Shown here: piece by piece, positions 19,033-27,608 of the stretch
Numbering within the stretch: position 1 is the first letter of the stretch
Layout: every line of letters begins with the position of its first letter
Source of the DNA: Candidatus Enterococcus huntleyi
Lineage (GTDB): Bacteria > Bacillota > Bacilli > Lactobacillales > Enterococcaceae
Assembly: GCF_009933175.1 (NCBI RefSeq)
Contig: NZ_MAEJ01000004.1
Span: 1-64,000, forward strand
Direction of reading: 5' to 3'
DNA length: 64,000 nucleotides
Made by a program: the position numbers and the translations under genes
Notes under the pieces: model-generated
What the model saw: the letters and a program-made list of their open reading frames with translations, nothing else
What the model was told of the DNA's origin: nothing
Database searches by the model: none

Positions 19033-19144
19033 TTTTATCCGCTCCCTACTCTATAATCGTTCATCTAATACTCTACTTAATGATTTACTCTGCCATTTAT
19101 TTAATGACCTATTCAACAATCTAATCAATAATCTAGTCAATAAT

Positions 19145-20446
19145 TTACTCTGTAATTATATCATGAATTAGCTGAGGCTCTTCGGCTGACACACCGATTT
19201 CTATATTTTTATACAGCAACTCTTTGACTGCCTCAATCGCCTGGGTATTACTATAGATTGTGAGCAATGATTCCCCTTCGACGACTGCATCGCCAATTTT
19301 TTTATGCAGCTTCAAGCCTACCGCATGATCAATCGATTCTTCCTTCGTTTGACGCCCCGCGCCTAGCATCATCGCTGCTATGCCAATCTCATTGGCAACG
19401 AGTTTAGTGACAACACCAGAAGTTTTCGCTGGCAAGTCCATTGCGTACTGCGCTGTTAAAATCATCTCCGGTTGATCAATCACTCGGGTATCGCCCCCTT
19501 GATTTTCGATCATTTCGCGGAACTTCGCTAAGGCTTTACCAGAAATCAACGCTTCTTTTAATAACTCACGCGCTTCTTCTAAGGTCTCAGCTTTCTTAGC
19601 CAAAACAACCATCTGACTGCCTAACACATAACACATCTCGACTAAATCCTCAGGTCCTTGACCTTTCAATGTTTCGATTGCTTCCACAACCTCTAAACTA
19701 TTGCCGATTGCTTCCCCTAAAGGTTGCGACATATCAGAAATCACGGCCATTGTTTTGCGTCCAGACAATTCCCCGATACGCACCATCGTATGCGCCAACC
19801 GTTTTGCTTCATCAATACTCTTCATGAAAGCTCCATCACCTGTGGTCACATCCAAGACAATCGCATTTGCGCCTGCCGCAATTTTCTTACTCATAATTGA
19901 GCTTGCGATTAACGGAATGGAATCCACCGTCGCCGTCACATCACGCAAGGCATACAATTTTTTATCCGCCGGTGCCAAATCGCCCGATTGGCCAATCACT
20001 GCCACCTGACTCTTATTCACTATTTCTATAAAATCTTCATCAGAAATTTCTACTTTAAAGCCTGGAATTGACTCCAGCTTATCTAACGTGCCTCCGGTAT
20101 AACCTAGGCCACGTCCTGACATTTTCGCCACAGGTGCCCCAACACTGGCCACTAAAGGCGCCAAAATTAAAGTTGTGGTATCGCCCACGCCACCCGTCGA
20201 ATGTTTGTCTACTTTGATGCCCTCAATCGAAGACAAATCAATCATTTCGCCTGAATTCGCCATCGCTAAGGTTAGATTGGTAATTTCTTCATTGGTCATG
20301 TCTTCATAAAAAATAGCCATCAATAACGCGCTCATCTGATAATCAGGAATGACATCGTTCGTGTATTCCTCAATAATAAAATGAATTTCCTCTTTCGTTA
20401 GTGCCAGGCCATTTCGCTTTTTTTCAATTAAATCAACCATTCTCAT
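19145..20446 (-). CDS. pdp: Pyrimidine-nucleoside phosphorylase
   Basis: Splits uridine, deoxyuridine and thymidine to base and sugar 1-phosphate. It has 433 residues from the chosen start. The start is the ATG of [13 protein letters not shown], which follows GGAGGAATTTCGAAG and matches the family N-terminus; an in-frame ATG 39 bases upstream lacks a site. Motifs: [15 protein letters not shown] (near residue 80, phosphate loop), [19 protein letters not shown] (near 108) and the C-terminal PYNP domain ending near KNIEIGVS. It is the first gene of the nucleoside operon downstream of the LacI-type regulator. Confidence 0.97.
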   Translation of the reverse strand: MRMVDLIEKKRNGLALTKEEIHFIIEEYTNDVIPDYQMSALLMAIFYEDMTNEEITNLTLAMANSGEMIDLSSIEGIKVDKHSTGGVGDTTTLILAPLVASVGAPVAKMSGRGLGYTGGTLDKLESIPGFKVEISDEDFIEIVNKSQVAVIGQSGDLAPADKKLYALRDVTATVDSIPLIASSIMSKKIAAGANAIVLDVTTGDGAFMKSIDEAKRLAHTMVRIGELSGRKTMAVISDMSQPLGEAIGNSLEVVEAIETLKGQGPEDLVEMCYVLGSQMVVLAKKAETLEEARELLKEALISGKALAKFREMIENQGGDTRVIDQPEMILTAQYAMDLPAKTSGVVTKLVANEIGIAAMMLGAGRQTKEESIDHAVGLKLHKKIGDAVVEGESLLTIYSNTQAIEAVKELLYKNIEIGVSAEEPQLIHDIITE

Positions 20447-20476
20447 CTTCGAAATTCCTCCAAATCTTCCTTCGTA

Positions 20477-20529
20477 ATTATACATTATTCTACCTCTAGG
20501 TAAAACACTTTAGTAAAACAGTTTACTAA
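20477..20529 (-). promoter_or_regulatory. pdp promoter region with LacI-type operator candidate
   Basis: Minus strand TATAAT (20477-20482) lies about 30 bp before the pdp start; the -35 is poor. Upstream, TTAGTAAA and TTTACTAA (20510-20517 and 20522-20529) form an 8-bp inverted repeat with a 4-bp centre, overlapping the region just upstream of the -35. It is a plausible binding site for the adjacent LacI-family protein or a CcpA-like protein. Confidence 0.5.
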
Positions 20530-20533
20530 TAAC

Positions 20534-20574
20534 AAGCTATCCGTTAGATAGCGTTTACAAACGCACTATAGCTT
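20534..20574. repeat. Nested inverted repeats between lacI-type gene and pdp
   Basis: AAGCTAT (20534-20540) pairs with ATAGCTT (20568-20574), and inside it GCGTTT-AC-AAACGC (20551-20564) is a further 6-bp palindrome. It spans the end of the regulator gene. It may be a second operator or a terminator lacking a U-tract. Confidence 0.4.
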
Positions 20575-21598
20575 ATTCGACAGGACTTGTCAACCTCTTC
20601 ACACTCTCACGAATAATTAATTTTGTTTCGAAGGTTTTATTCGGAATCTTGCGATTTGGGTACTCGATGGCATCAATTAAGAACTTCGCTGCATAATAAC
20701 CAATCTCAAAACTCGGCTGACGCACAGTCGTAAGAGGTGGGTAAATATATTCAGAAAGCTTCAAGCCATCAAAACCAATCACCGAGATATCCTCAGGAAT
20801 CTTCCGTCCCGATTCATAGATTGCTTGGTAACAGCCAATCGCCATCGCATCATTACCACAAAAAATCGCCGTTATCTCCTTACTTTTTTGCAACAATTCT
20901 CTTGTCGCCTCATAACCACCCGAAACTGTCAGCTCACCAGACGTTACCAATTTCCCAGAAAAAGGCAGTCCATTATCTTTGAGCGCCTGACGATAGCCAT
21001 TAAACCGCTCCTCCAACTGATAATAACCCGTTGTCTCCTTCAACATACCAATCTGTTTGTGCCCTTTATTAATCAATAAACTCACCGCTTGATAAGCCCC
21101 TTCGTATTCCTTAACCAAAAGCCGCCCATTATCACGCTGATTCAAGCCTCGATCAATCAACATAATCGGCATATGACGATAAAAACCACTGGTCAACGAA
21201 TGCTCCTCAGACAAAATATGCGGCGTCGCAAATAAAATCCCATCTACCGAACGATGAGCCAACTCCTCCAAATACTGCTTCTCTTTCTCCTGGCTATGAC
21301 GTGAATTACATAAAATAATCACATAACCCAAAGAATTTATATAGTTTTCGACCCCTTCGATAATCTTTGAAAAGAAAAAATCCGTCACATCAGGCACAAT
21401 CATGCCGATTGTTTTCGAATGACGATTAATTAAATTTGAAGCAAAATAATCCGGTTTATATTGATGCTCCTCCACTACTTGTAGTACGCGAGCACGAGTC
21501 GCTTCACTAAAACGGCTGCCTTTATTATTCAAAATTTGTGAAACGGTCGTCACTGAAACGCCCGCCAGTTCAGCAATCTCTTTAATCGTCAACTTCAT
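20573..21598 (-). CDS. LacI-family transcriptional regulator of nucleoside genes
   Basis: A 341-residue regulator. The N-terminal HTH (TIKEIAELAGVSVTTVSQIL, about residues 3-22) is followed by the hinge and a periplasmic-binding-protein-like effector domain (KTIGMIVPDVTDFFFSKII near 61). The start is the ATG at 21598, which has GAGGGG at good distance; a GTG three codons earlier overlaps that site. It lies directly upstream of pdp on the same strand, so it probably controls the deo/nup operon. The effector is unknown; nucleosides or sugar phosphates would be expected by context. Confidence 0.88.
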   Translation of the reverse strand: MKLTIKEIAELAGVSVTTVSQILNNKGSRFSEATRARVLQVVEEHQYKPDYFASNLINRHSKTIGMIVPDVTDFFFSKIIEGVENYINSLGYVIILCNSRHSQEKEKQYLEELAHRSVDGILFATPHILSEEHSLTSGFYRHMPIMLIDRGLNQRDNGRLLVKEYEGAYQAVSLLINKGHKQIGMLKETTGYYQLEERFNGYRQALKDNGLPFSGKLVTSGELTVSGGYEATRELLQKSKEITAIFCGNDAMAIGCYQAIYESGRKIPEDISVIGFDGLKLSEYIYPPLTTVRQPSFEIGYYAAKFLIDAIEYPNRKIPNKTFETKLIIRESVKRLTSPVE

Positions 21599-21823
21599 CC
21601 CCGACACCCCTCTTTTTCAAACTCGCCTACAGTGTACCAAATTTTCTCTGAAAAAAATAGCCACTTGAAAAACGAAACACCCGTGAACACCTTGTAACTA
21701 TACAAAAAAACGCCCTGCAAGGTAACATGACTCCTCACCTAAATTCAATCCGCTTATTCAACTAGCGAGGCAAACGGAATGCTCGTATGACAATCCAAAG
21801 ATAGCTATACGAATAAATAGTAA

Positions 21824-21865
21824 AAAAGAGAAATACCCGGTTAATTACCTAGGTATTTCTCTTTT
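21824..21865. terminator. Bidirectional terminator-like hairpin
   Basis: AAAAGAGAAATACC (21824-21837) is perfectly complementary to GGTATTTCTCTTTT (21852-21865). A/T arms flank both sides. It lies in the roughly 410-bp gap (21599-22008) between ybxB and the lacI-type gene, which otherwise shows only the ACCTAGGTA motifs and no gene. Confidence 0.6.
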
Positions 21866-21980
21866 GACCTTTGCTTGTCCATATGAATGTCCAGCATTTC
21901 TTATTGCAATCACAAGTATCCTGCAATTACTCTAGCGACAGCCCTCACCCAGATTTACGCTAGACTACTTACCTGATTTT

Positions 21981-21996
21981 ACCTAGGTAATTACCC
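21981..21996. repeat. ACCTAGGTAATTACCC motif (family of intergenic repeats)
   Basis: ACCTAGGTAATTACCC is found here. Related words are TTAATTACCTAGGTATT (21841-21857), CTAGGTAATTACCCGC (52535-52550) and ATTACCTAGGTAAT (53343-53356). All are intergenic and built on the palindrome TACCTAGGTA, in each case beside a gene end. Confidence 0.45.
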
Positions 21997-22008
21997 GAAA
22001 AAACTCGA

Positions 22009-22614
22009 TTAAGCTTCTTTGATACTTTTTAGAATGTAATAGCCTTTATCCTTTGTGACAATCTCAACATTGCCGAAGGTTTCAGCCATTTTTTTCTCAG
22101 CACTCGGTGCACCCTGTTTCTTTTGAATGACGATGGTTAATGTACCCCCAACTTTTAGTAGTGGGTACGCACCTGTTAAAATCTCATGGACGACCTTTTT
22201 ACCTGCCCGAATTGGCGGATTACTAACAATCGCCGCATAATCTGCTTGAGTAAGTGTTTCATAAATATTTGATTGATGAATATCGACCTGCTTCACGCCA
22301 TTACGACTAGCATTCCCTTGAGCCAAACCAACCGCTCGCTGATTAACATCAATCATCTCAACTGGCAGCTGGCTGGCATGAGCTAGAGCCAAGCCGATTG
22401 GTCCATAACCACACCCAACATCTAAAATCGCCCCTTCAGGTAATTCCTCCCAGCTGAATGCATCAATCAATACGCGTGAGCCATAATCCACTGTATCCCG
22501 TGAAAATACGCCACTATCTGTCTCAAATTGGAAATTCTTGCCCTTTAATTCAAACGACCATTTCTCTAGGTCATGCGCCACATCTGGTTGTTCTGTATAA
22601 TAATGATTTGCCAT
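22009..22614 (-). CDS. ybxB: Class I SAM-dependent methyltransferase, YbxB/RsmC-like
   Basis: Predicted 16S rRNA guanine-N2 methyltransferase-like protein of 201 residues. The SAM-binding motif ILDVGCGYGPIGLALA (near residue 63), the catalytic-type motif VSNPPIRAGK (near 131) and the tail IVIQKKQGAPSAEKKM match the Bacillus YbxB family. The start ATG of MANHYYTEQPDV matches the family N-terminus and follows GGGGGCGAAATCG; the open frame extends 20 codons further upstream without support. It is transcribed alone, divergent from coaA. Confidence 0.9.
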   Translation of the reverse strand: MANHYYTEQPDVAHDLEKWSFELKGKNFQFETDSGVFSRDTVDYGSRVLIDAFSWEELPEGAILDVGCGYGPIGLALAHASQLPVEMIDVNQRAVGLAQGNASRNGVKQVDIHQSNIYETLTQADYAAIVSNPPIRAGKKVVHEILTGAYPLLKVGGTLTIVIQKKQGAPSAEKKMAETFGNVEIVTKDKGYYILKSIKEA

Positions 22615-22852
22615 CGATTTCGCCCCCACATTTCTTCTCTTGACTAGTCTACCTTTATTTTGTTTGGCAGGCAACTTTTCCTTCTACTTTCTGTCAAAAT
22701 CCTCCTTTTTATCGGGAAAAGCACACGGAAAAATTCATCCGCCAAAGCCATTCTTTAAAGAATTTACTTCCAAAGCAAAAACACATAGGAAAAATGGTTG
22801 AATTCCCTTATTTTATGGTAAAATAATCTCAGTGCTGGTAAGGGAGGATAAC

Positions 22853-23776
22853 ATGGACGACAAAATGAATTACTATCAGATTGCGCGAAAGGAATGGCAG
22901 GAGTTTTACCGAAACGGTGCGGCCCCTTTAACGCAAGAGGAACTAGATAGTATCAAGAGTTTTAACGATCAAATTTCAATGCAGGATGTGCAAGATATCT
23001 ATGTGCCATTGACGCATTTAATTCATTTATATATGAAAGAATTTGAATCTTTAACAGTGAGTAAAGGACTGTTTCTACATGAATATGTCCCTGTACCGCC
23101 TTTTATTATTGGGATTGCTGGGAGTGTTGCCGTTGGGAAAAGTACCACAGCACGCCTACTACAGATTATCCTATCGAGAACCTTTAAACGCCGTAATGTC
23201 CAATTAATTACGACCGATGGCTTCCTTTATCCAAACAAAGTATTGGAAGAACGAGGCATCATGGATCGCAAAGGATTTCCCGAAAGTTACGACATGGAGA
23301 AGCTGATTGAATTCCTCAATCAAGTAAAATCGGGGCAAGAAGAGATTAAAGCACCGCTGTATTCGCATAACGTCTATGACATTATCGATGGCGAATTTGA
23401 AACCATTCAGCAGCCAGACATTCTGATTGTCGAAGGGATTAACACCTTGCAGCTACCCGCGAATCAGCAAATTTACGTGAGTGATTTCTTTGATTTCTCT
23501 GTCTATGTTGATGCCGACTCTGACTTAATTGAAAAATGGTACTTGGATCGTTTCGGAGCCTTATTAGATACGGCTTTCCGTGATCCAGAAAACTACTATT
23601 ATCAATATGCGATTGGCGACCGAAAAGACGCCTTTGCAATGGCTAAGGACGTTTGGCAATCAGTTAACCTGAAGAATTTAGAAGAATATATCTTGCCAAC
23701 TCGTGGACGAGCAGATATCATTCTCCATAAAACAGAGCATCATATTATTGATGAGATTTTTCTACGTAAGTACTAA
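22853..23776 (+). CDS. coaA: Pantothenate kinase, type I
   Basis: Catalyses the first step of coenzyme A synthesis. It has 307 residues. Walker [18 protein letters not shown] lies near residue 88, followed by TTDGFLYPN and [10 protein letters not shown], family hallmarks of the prokaryotic type I enzyme. The start at [15 protein letters not shown] is chosen because GGGAGGATAAC precedes it and it matches homologues; an in-frame ATG 21 bases upstream is less likely. It is followed after 127 bp by guaA. Confidence 0.96.
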   Translation: MDDKMNYYQIARKEWQEFYRNGAAPLTQEELDSIKSFNDQISMQDVQDIYVPLTHLIHLYMKEFESLTVSKGLFLHEYVPVPPFIIGIAGSVAVGKSTTARLLQIILSRTFKRRNVQLITTDGFLYPNKVLEERGIMDRKGFPESYDMEKLIEFLNQVKSGQEEIKAPLYSHNVYDIIDGEFETIQQPDILIVEGINTLQLPANQQIYVSDFFDFSVYVDADSDLIEKWYLDRFGALLDTAFRDPENYYYQYAIGDRKDAFAMAKDVWQSVNLKNLEEYILPTRGRADIILHKTEHHIIDEIFLRKY

Positions 23777-23903
23777 TTTCCATTCAACTACTGACGTAGG
23801 CTAGAAATATTGGTATGATACTACTTGTAAGATAAATTTTGCGTTTTAGAGTGAAGGCCTGACCTTCCTTTGAGATAAATTAAAATGAATAGGGGTAATA
23901 AAT

Positions 23904-25460
23904 GTGACGAACGTTGCCGACATGACAAATGTTGAAAAGATTATCGTACTCGATTACGGTAGTCAGTACAATCAATTAATTACACGCCGCATCCGTGAGT
24001 TTGGAGTCTTTTCAGAACTACTAAGCCACCGAATTACTGCTGCTGAAGTCAAAAAAATGGCGCCAAAAGGCATCATTTTATCTGGTGGACCAAATAGTGT
24101 CTACGATGAAAAAGCGTTTCGGATTGATCCAGAGATTTTAGAATTAGGCATTCCAATTCTAGGTATCTGTTACGGAATGCAATTAATCACTCATTGCTTA
24201 GACGGAAAAGTTGAATCCGCAAAAAATCGTGAATACGGTAAAGCTGAACTAGAAGTCACTAGCTCTTCTGCTGCCCTATTCCAAAATACGCCAGACAAAC
24301 AAACTGTTTGGATGAGCCACGGTGATTTAGTCACTGAAGCACCTGCTGGATTTGAAGTAGTTGCTACAAGTAAAGACTGCCCAATCGCGTCTATTCAAGA
24401 TAGCGAACGTAAATTCTACGGCGTGCAATTCCACCCGGAAGTTCGCCATTCTGAATACGGCAATGATTTATTACGTCATTTTGCTATGGATGTCTGCGAA
24501 TGTAGCGGCAACTGGACAATGGATAACTTCATTGACATGGAAATTGCCAAAGTTCGTGAAAAAGTTGGCGACAAAAAAGTTCTTCTTGGCCTTTCAGGCG
24601 GGGTTGACTCAAGTGTCGTTGGGGTTCTTTTACAAAAAGCGATCGGCGATCAATTAACTTGTATCTTCGTTGACCACGGCTTATTACGTAAAGGCGAAGC
24701 TGAACAAGTAATGGAAAGTCTAGGCGGAAAATTTGGCCTAAACATCATTAAAGTTGACGCAAAAGAACGCTTTATGAATAAACTTGCTGGCGTTTCTGAC
24801 CCAGAAGAAAAACGTAAAATCATCGGAAACGAATTCGTGTATGTATTCGACGATGAAGCAACAAAACTAGACGGAATTGACTTCCTAGCACAAGGAACTC
24901 TTTATACTGACGTCATCGAAAGTGGAACTGAGACTGCGCAAACAATCAAATCTCACCACAATGTCGGCGGCTTACCTGAAGACATGCAATTCCAACTAAT
25001 CGAACCTTTAAACACCCTATTCAAAGACGAAGTCCGCGAATTAGGCAAACAATTAGGCATGCCTGACGCAATCGTTTGGCGCCAACCATTCCCTGGACCA
25101 GGATTAGGTATCCGTGTCCTAGGCGAAATCACTGAAGAAAAATTAGAAATCGTCCGCGATTCTGATTTAATCTTACGCGAAGAAATCGCTGCAGCTGGCC
25201 TTGATCGTGACATCTGGCAATACTTTACAGTCTTACCAGGCATCCGTTCAGTCGGCGTTATGGGCGACGGCCGTACCTACGATTACACAATCGGTATCCG
25301 TGCCGTAACATCCATCGACGGCATGACCGCAGATTTCGCTCGCATCCCATGGGATGTCTTGCAAAAAATCTCTGTTCGTATCGTTAATGAAGTCGCACAC
25401 GTCAATCGAATCGTGTACGATATTACCAGCAAACCGCCAGCAACAGTCGAGTGGGAATAA
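23904..25460 (+). CDS. guaA: GMP synthase (glutamine-hydrolysing)
   Basis: Converts XMP to GMP using glutamine and ATP. It has 518 residues. The N-terminal glutaminase has the nucleophile region GICYGMQLI and the GVQFHPEV histidine. The ATP pyrophosphatase domain has [10 protein letters not shown] near residue 233, and the C-terminal dimerisation domain ends KPPATVEWE. The start is GTG with AGGGGT upstream; an in-frame ATG six codons on is possible. I looked upstream for a purine or PRPP riboswitch and found none that I recognise. The terminator follows 135 bp downstream. Confidence 0.97.
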   Translation: MTNVADMTNVEKIIVLDYGSQYNQLITRRIREFGVFSELLSHRITAAEVKKMAPKGIILSGGPNSVYDEKAFRIDPEILELGIPILGICYGMQLITHCLDGKVESAKNREYGKAELEVTSSSAALFQNTPDKQTVWMSHGDLVTEAPAGFEVVATSKDCPIASIQDSERKFYGVQFHPEVRHSEYGNDLLRHFAMDVCECSGNWTMDNFIDMEIAKVREKVGDKKVLLGLSGGVDSSVVGVLLQKAIGDQLTCIFVDHGLLRKGEAEQVMESLGGKFGLNIIKVDAKERFMNKLAGVSDPEEKRKIIGNEFVYVFDDEATKLDGIDFLAQGTLYTDVIESGTETAQTIKSHHNVGGLPEDMQFQLIEPLNTLFKDEVRELGKQLGMPDAIVWRQPFPGPGLGIRVLGEITEEKLEIVRDSDLILREEIAAAGLDRDIWQYFTVLPGIRSVGVMGDGRTYDYTIGIRAVTSIDGMTADFARIPWDVLQKISVRIVNEVAHVNRIVYDITSKPPATVEWE

Positions 25461-25595
25461 TGCATAGGTGAATTAGATTTAAAATTGTTGATCTAATAGG
25501 CTTAAATTCCAGTCATACAAACAAATTTGAGGTCATTTAGGTGCAATTTTGCCTTAGTGTGACCGCAAATGTATCCTGATGAAACCAAATTTATT

Positions 25596-25635
25596 GAGTC
25601 AGTCAAATTTTTTTGACTGGCTTTTTTATTTTTTG
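25596..25635 (+). terminator. guaA terminator
   Basis: GAGTCAGTCAAA pairs with TTTGACTGGCT (G-U allowed), followed by TTTTTTATTTTTT. A weaker stem, GGTCA...TGACC at 25531-25562, lies upstream. Confidence 0.85.
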
Positions 25636-25813
25636 ATTCTTCCTTTTCTTTTAAACGGCGATAGATAATTGCCCACTTTGGAAAAACCGGAAGTTAGAAT
25701 TTATCTCTAAATTTGTTGTGGCCTTAGCCGCCGTCTAAACTCAGGTAAAACTCAGATTTTCTTTTTTAAATACATATATCTTTCTATAAAATCGCTTGAT
25801 AGAATAAAGTAGT

Positions 25814-25842
25814 CATAATATGCATACGTGATTTTGTATAAT
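25814..25842 (+). promoter_or_regulatory. Regulon promoter site 1 (in front of the first ECF-S/WYL cassette)
   Basis: CATAATATG (25814-25822), then CATACGT, then a TATAAT -10 (25837-25842) exactly 14 nt after the first word. The -35 position is CATAAT, far from TTGACA. The same element with the same spacing occurs at 27535, 46354 and 48041. The non-consensus -35 suggests an activator-dependent promoter; the neighbouring WYL protein is the obvious candidate (inference). Confidence 0.75.
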
Positions 25843-25875
25843 AGAACTGTAGTTATAAAAAGGAGGAATTTCTCA

Positions 25876-26481
25876 ATGCAACAACACTCAATCAAAATTT
25901 TCACTCTATGCGCTATGGCTGTATGTATAAACGTTATACTAGGATCGATTATCACCTTAACGCATATTCCATTCCTATTTTTAGATTCATTAGGAACTAT
26001 TTTTATCTCAGCGAATTTTAAAATGAGGTATGGTGTTATTACAGGTTTATGTACAAATTTATTATTAGCAGTTATTCATGGACCACTTGCTTTACCCTTT
26101 GCCTTAGTGAGTATCACAATCGCTATTGTCACAAACTTATGTGCAAGAAAGAATTTCACCTATTCAAAAGCAGTTTTAACGGGTATTTTACTTGTCCTGA
26201 TCGGTTCTTTAGTTAGTGCCCCAATACGTGTCATTTTGTACGGAGGATTTGGTGGATTACATAAATCAGTTTCAGACATACTAGTTTTTTCTATTCAAGC
26301 AACTGGCAGACAAGCAATTACTGCTGCTTATTTTGGTGCAGTAACAGATGGAATAATAGATAAAATCATTTCTTGCTTAGCTATTGTATGGCTTAGTAAC
26401 TTGCCTCAAATCAAAAGACTACTTCGGTCATTTTACATAACAAAGGAGAATAATCATGAATGGACAAATGAGAATCCTTAG
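25876..26481 (+). CDS. ECF-transporter S-component-like membrane protein (copy 1)
   Basis: A 201-residue, strongly hydrophobic protein with about 5-6 membrane helices. Its layout (small N-terminal helix, DSLGTIFISANFKMRYGVITGLCTNLLLA near residue 37, APIRVILYGGFGG near 115) resembles substrate-specific S components of ECF vitamin transporters. No ligand is known. The start is the ATG of MQQHSIKIF with AAGGAGG at good distance; an upstream in-frame ATG is rejected. The gene overlaps the WYL regulator by 26 bp. A second copy at 46415-47020 is about 85% identical in protein but much more diverged in DNA. An S-component encoded with a regulator could be a transporter or a membrane sensor. Confidence 0.75.
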   Translation: MQQHSIKIFTLCAMAVCINVILGSIITLTHIPFLFLDSLGTIFISANFKMRYGVITGLCTNLLLAVIHGPLALPFALVSITIAIVTNLCARKNFTYSKAVLTGILLVLIGSLVSAPIRVILYGGFGGLHKSVSDILVFSIQATGRQAITAAYFGAVTDGIIDKIISCLAIVWLSNLPQIKRLLRSFYITKENNHEWTNENP

Positions 26482-27463
26482 AATTTTCATCCAGTTATTA
26501 AATGGTGAAACACTTTATAAAAAAGATTTAATTGAAGAATATCAGAAAAAAGGAAGTACGATTCAAAGAGATATGACCGTTATCGAAGAAGCGCTAGAAG
26601 AAAATCTGCGAACTTCTTTGAATACACCTTATATTGGAAGACTATTTCGTGAGGGAAAAGGAGTTTATCAACTACCTGAATATATTAAAAAGAACTTCTT
26701 AACAGATGATGAATTACTTGCTACTTTAAAAATCTTATTTGCTAGTCGTGCATTCAATATAGAAGAAATGACTAATTTCATTGATAAATTCCATGACTTA
26801 TCAAAAGATAAAAAAAGAGTTCGTCAATTTATTGCTAATGAAGAACTCTACTATCATGGTGTTTCAAAAGTAACCCTACTAGATAGAATTAACCTTATTT
26901 ATGATGCAATTTCAGAAAATAAAATGATTGAGTTCGAGTATACAAAATGCGGAGAAACACGAACTTTCAAACGCATTCCGAATGCTGTTCATTTTTCTGA
27001 TTTATATTTTTTCATGTTATCAGCTTCGCACACGGCTCAAGATGATGGAGATTTTTCTGCGTTAAATAAATTTCGTATTAATAATATGGTGAATCCGAGG
27101 ATTGTATCTTCTAAAAATAGAACAAAGCATAAAGATCGTTTCGAAAGTGGTGCTTTAAGAAATCAAACGGCTCATCTCCCCTTTTTAGGAAATACAATCA
27201 CGATGATTGTTGACTTTTATCATGATCCTGTATATGTATTGGATCGTTTCCCAAATTCTAAAATTCTTAAGGAAAATGAAGATGGAAGTTTCCGTATTGA
27301 AGTCGAATCAAATGATGGTTATGGAGTAAAAATGTGGTTACTTAGTCAAGGTGATATGATAAAAGTGATTTCACCTAATCATATGAGAGAGTATATTATT
27401 CAAGATATGATCGGTGCATTAGATTATTATGGATATGAAGTAACCCCTAAGGAAGATAGTTAA
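26456..27463 (+). CDS. WYL-domain transcriptional regulator (copy 1)
   Basis: A 335-residue protein. The N-terminal region (about 1-60: RILRIFIQLL..STIQRDMTVIEEAL) is a helix-turn-helix of the DeoR/WYL kind. The middle (about 160-210) contains IEFEYTKCGETRTFKRIPNAVHFSDLYFFMLSA, a WYL-type effector-binding segment, and the C-terminus is a WCX-like extension ending IIQDMIGALDYYGYEV. GGAG lies inside the 3' end of the upstream membrane gene, which it overlaps by 26 bp, implying translational coupling. A paralogue is at 46995-48002. It likely binds the conserved promoter element. Confidence 0.85.
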   Translation: MNGQMRILRIFIQLLNGETLYKKDLIEEYQKKGSTIQRDMTVIEEALEENLRTSLNTPYIGRLFREGKGVYQLPEYIKKNFLTDDELLATLKILFASRAFNIEEMTNFIDKFHDLSKDKKRVRQFIANEELYYHGVSKVTLLDRINLIYDAISENKMIEFEYTKCGETRTFKRIPNAVHFSDLYFFMLSASHTAQDDGDFSALNKFRINNMVNPRIVSSKNRTKHKDRFESGALRNQTAHLPFLGNTITMIVDFYHDPVYVLDRFPNSKILKENEDGSFRIEVESNDGYGVKMWLLSQGDMIKVISPNHMREYIIQDMIGALDYYGYEVTPKEDS

Positions 27464-27482
27464 CAGCTATCTTCTTTTTTAT
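27452..27482 (+). terminator. Terminator overlapping the stop codon of WYL copy 1
   Basis: GAAGATAG pairs with CTATCTTC around TTAACAG, followed by T8. The 5' arm encodes the last residues of the regulator. The second WYL copy has the same arrangement at 47992-48020. Confidence 0.85.
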
Positions 27483-27534
27483 TCAAAAAAAGTTGAAATT
27501 TTCTAAAAAAGTTTGCTTGAAAACCGTAAGTGTT

Positions 27535-27563
27535 CATATTATGAATACGTCATTTTGTATAAT
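27535..27563 (+). promoter_or_regulatory. Regulon promoter site 2 (in front of the 1250-aa surface protein)
   Basis: CATATTATG (27535-27543), AATACGT, and TATAAT (27558-27563) with the same 14-nt spacing as the other three sites. The central A/T is inverted relative to the other sites, which keeps the CATAWTATG near-palindrome. Confidence 0.7.
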
Positions 27564-27608
27564 TGAAATAGGCTAGAATTAGCTGTATAAAAACAAGGAG
27601 GTCGCTAA

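Noticed and set aside
23777-23903. Purine or PRPP riboswitch upstream of guaA
   Set aside because: No purine riboswitch core or comparable conserved leader was recognisable in the 127-bp gap.
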